From NCBI GenBank assembly GCA_022447485.1, contig JAKVCH010000202.1, positions 1-6,093 of the forward strand: a stretch of 6,093 bases of DNA, read 5' to 3'. The notes beneath the pieces are model-generated. The model made no database searches and was not told where the DNA came from. It saw nothing but the letters and a program-made list of their open reading frames with translations. Both the position numbers and the translations under genes were made by a program. The stretch is from Polyangiaceae bacterium. Its GTDB lineage: Bacteria > Myxococcota_A > Polyangia > Polyangiales > Polyangiaceae. This document shows positions 5,530 through 6,093 of this stretch, in pieces. Numbering within the stretch: position 1 is the stretch's first letter; each line of letters starts with the position of its first letter.

Positions 5530-6093
5530 GTGCGATTCATTGACGAAGCATCCCTACGAGTTGAAGCAGGCAATGGCGGAAATGGCAGCGTTGCCTTTCG
5601 CCGAGAACCTCATGTGCCATTCGGCGGCCCCTCAGGCGGCGACGGTGGCGCTGGCGGTCACGTTATTTTTGTCGGCGATGAAGGTAAAAACTCTCTCCTC
5701 GACCTGAAGCACCTCAGGACGATTGTGGCTGGGAGAGGCGAGCATGGCAAAGGCCGAGATAAATACGGAAAAGCTGGTCGCACAGAGAAGGTACGAATTC
5801 CCGTCGGAACCGTGATTAGCGACGCAGACTCGGGAGAGCTCTTGGGGGAACTCCTGGAGCATGGTCAAGAGATTGTCGTAGCCCGAGGCGGAGAGGGCGG
5901 ACGAGGAAATAAACACTTTGCCACTCCGACGGATCGTGCCCCTCATAAAGCCGAGGAAGGCACCCCGGGCGAGGAACGAGACCTAAAATTAGAGCTAAAG
6001 ATGATGGCCGATATTGGTCTCCTGGGTTTTCCAAACGTGGGCAAAAGCACGTTCATCTCTGTTGTTAGTCAAGCTCGCCCAAAAATTGCTGAC
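5530..6093 (+). CDS. obg: Obg/CgtA GTPase (3' part beyond window)
   Basis: Essential GTPase that binds the 50S ribosomal subunit, aids its late assembly and is linked to ppGpp signalling. The 188 visible residues begin MRFIDEASLRVEAGNGGNGS, a classic Obg N-terminus. They cover the glycine-rich Obg fold (about 1-158; GGPSGGDGGAGGHVIFVGD at 32-50, KAGRTEKVRIPVGT at 81-94, ARGGEGGRGNKHFATPT at 118-134). The GTPase domain opens at about 159, with the P-loop GFPNVGKS at 166-173. Later G motifs and the C-terminal domain lie outside the window, which ends on a codon boundary. Start is GTG 5530, fixed by AAGG upstream and a stop codon 9 bases before. Many bacteria encode ribosomal proteins L21 and L27 directly before obg; here the J-domain gene is upstream across a 120-base gap, so obg probably has its own promoter. 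The identity is very secure. Confidence 0.97.
   Translation, partial: MRFIDEASLRVEAGNGGNGSVAFRREPHVPFGGPSGGDGGAGGHVIFVGDEGKNSLLDLKHLRTIVAGRGEHGKGRDKYGKAGRTEKVRIPVGTVISDADSGELLGELLEHGQEIVVARGGEGGRGNKHFATPTDRAPHKAEEGTPGEERDLKLELKMMADIGLLGFPNVGKSTFISVVSQARPKIAD

Noticed and set aside
5495..5707. 70-codon open frame on the plus strand overlapping the start of obg
   Set aside because: It is in another frame over the Obg glycine-rich region. The true obg frame starts at GTG 5530 and matches the family.

Overview
The window carries six protein-coding genes in two divergent groups, with no RNA genes, insertion sequences, CRISPR arrays or prophage remains. Base composition is moderately GC-rich and looks even throughout. 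All genes resemble bacterial chromosomal housekeeping or accessory genes. The combination suggests a didermic bacterium of the broad 'deltaproteobacterial' type (Myxococcota, Bradymonadota or a relative): hisZ directly upstream of purA, a protein joining a DUF4388-like region to a J domain, and a chlorite-dismutase-family protein. This placement is an inference from gene content. No 16S or other decisive marker is present.

Left half, minus strand, reading right to left: hisZ (regulatory subunit of ATP phosphoribosyltransferase, histidine pathway) is followed after 143 bases by purA (adenylosuccinate synthase, AMP pathway), which runs off the left edge just short of its C-terminus. The spacer has no convincing terminator. 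It does hold a set of mutually exclusive hairpins upstream of purA and a weak -10 element. Co-transcription is therefore plausible, with a possible separate input for purA.

Centre: hisZ and the first rightward gene diverge from a 114-base region (2762-2875). It contains a perfect 8+8 inverted repeat, a second smaller inverted repeat, and an extended -10 element pointing towards hisZ.

Right half, plus strand: a heme-binding chlorite dismutase/coproheme decarboxylase superfamily protein, a diacylglycerol-kinase-type lipid kinase and a DUF4388/J-domain protein follow one another with gaps of 31 and 19 bases (or 7, with a TTG start), probably as one transcript. The first junction can fold so that the stop codon of one gene and the ribosome binding site of the next lie in the same stem. 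After a 120-base gap with a plausible promoter, the ribosome-assembly GTPase gene obg begins at a GTG and continues past the right edge. It lacks the usual L21/L27 ribosomal protein genes immediately upstream.

I see no clear new defence, mobile or toxin system. The points most worth checking are the J-domain fusion and its operon with the Cld-family protein and lipid kinase, the catalytic state of the Cld-family protein, the HisZ C-terminal domain, and the three predicted regulatory structures.
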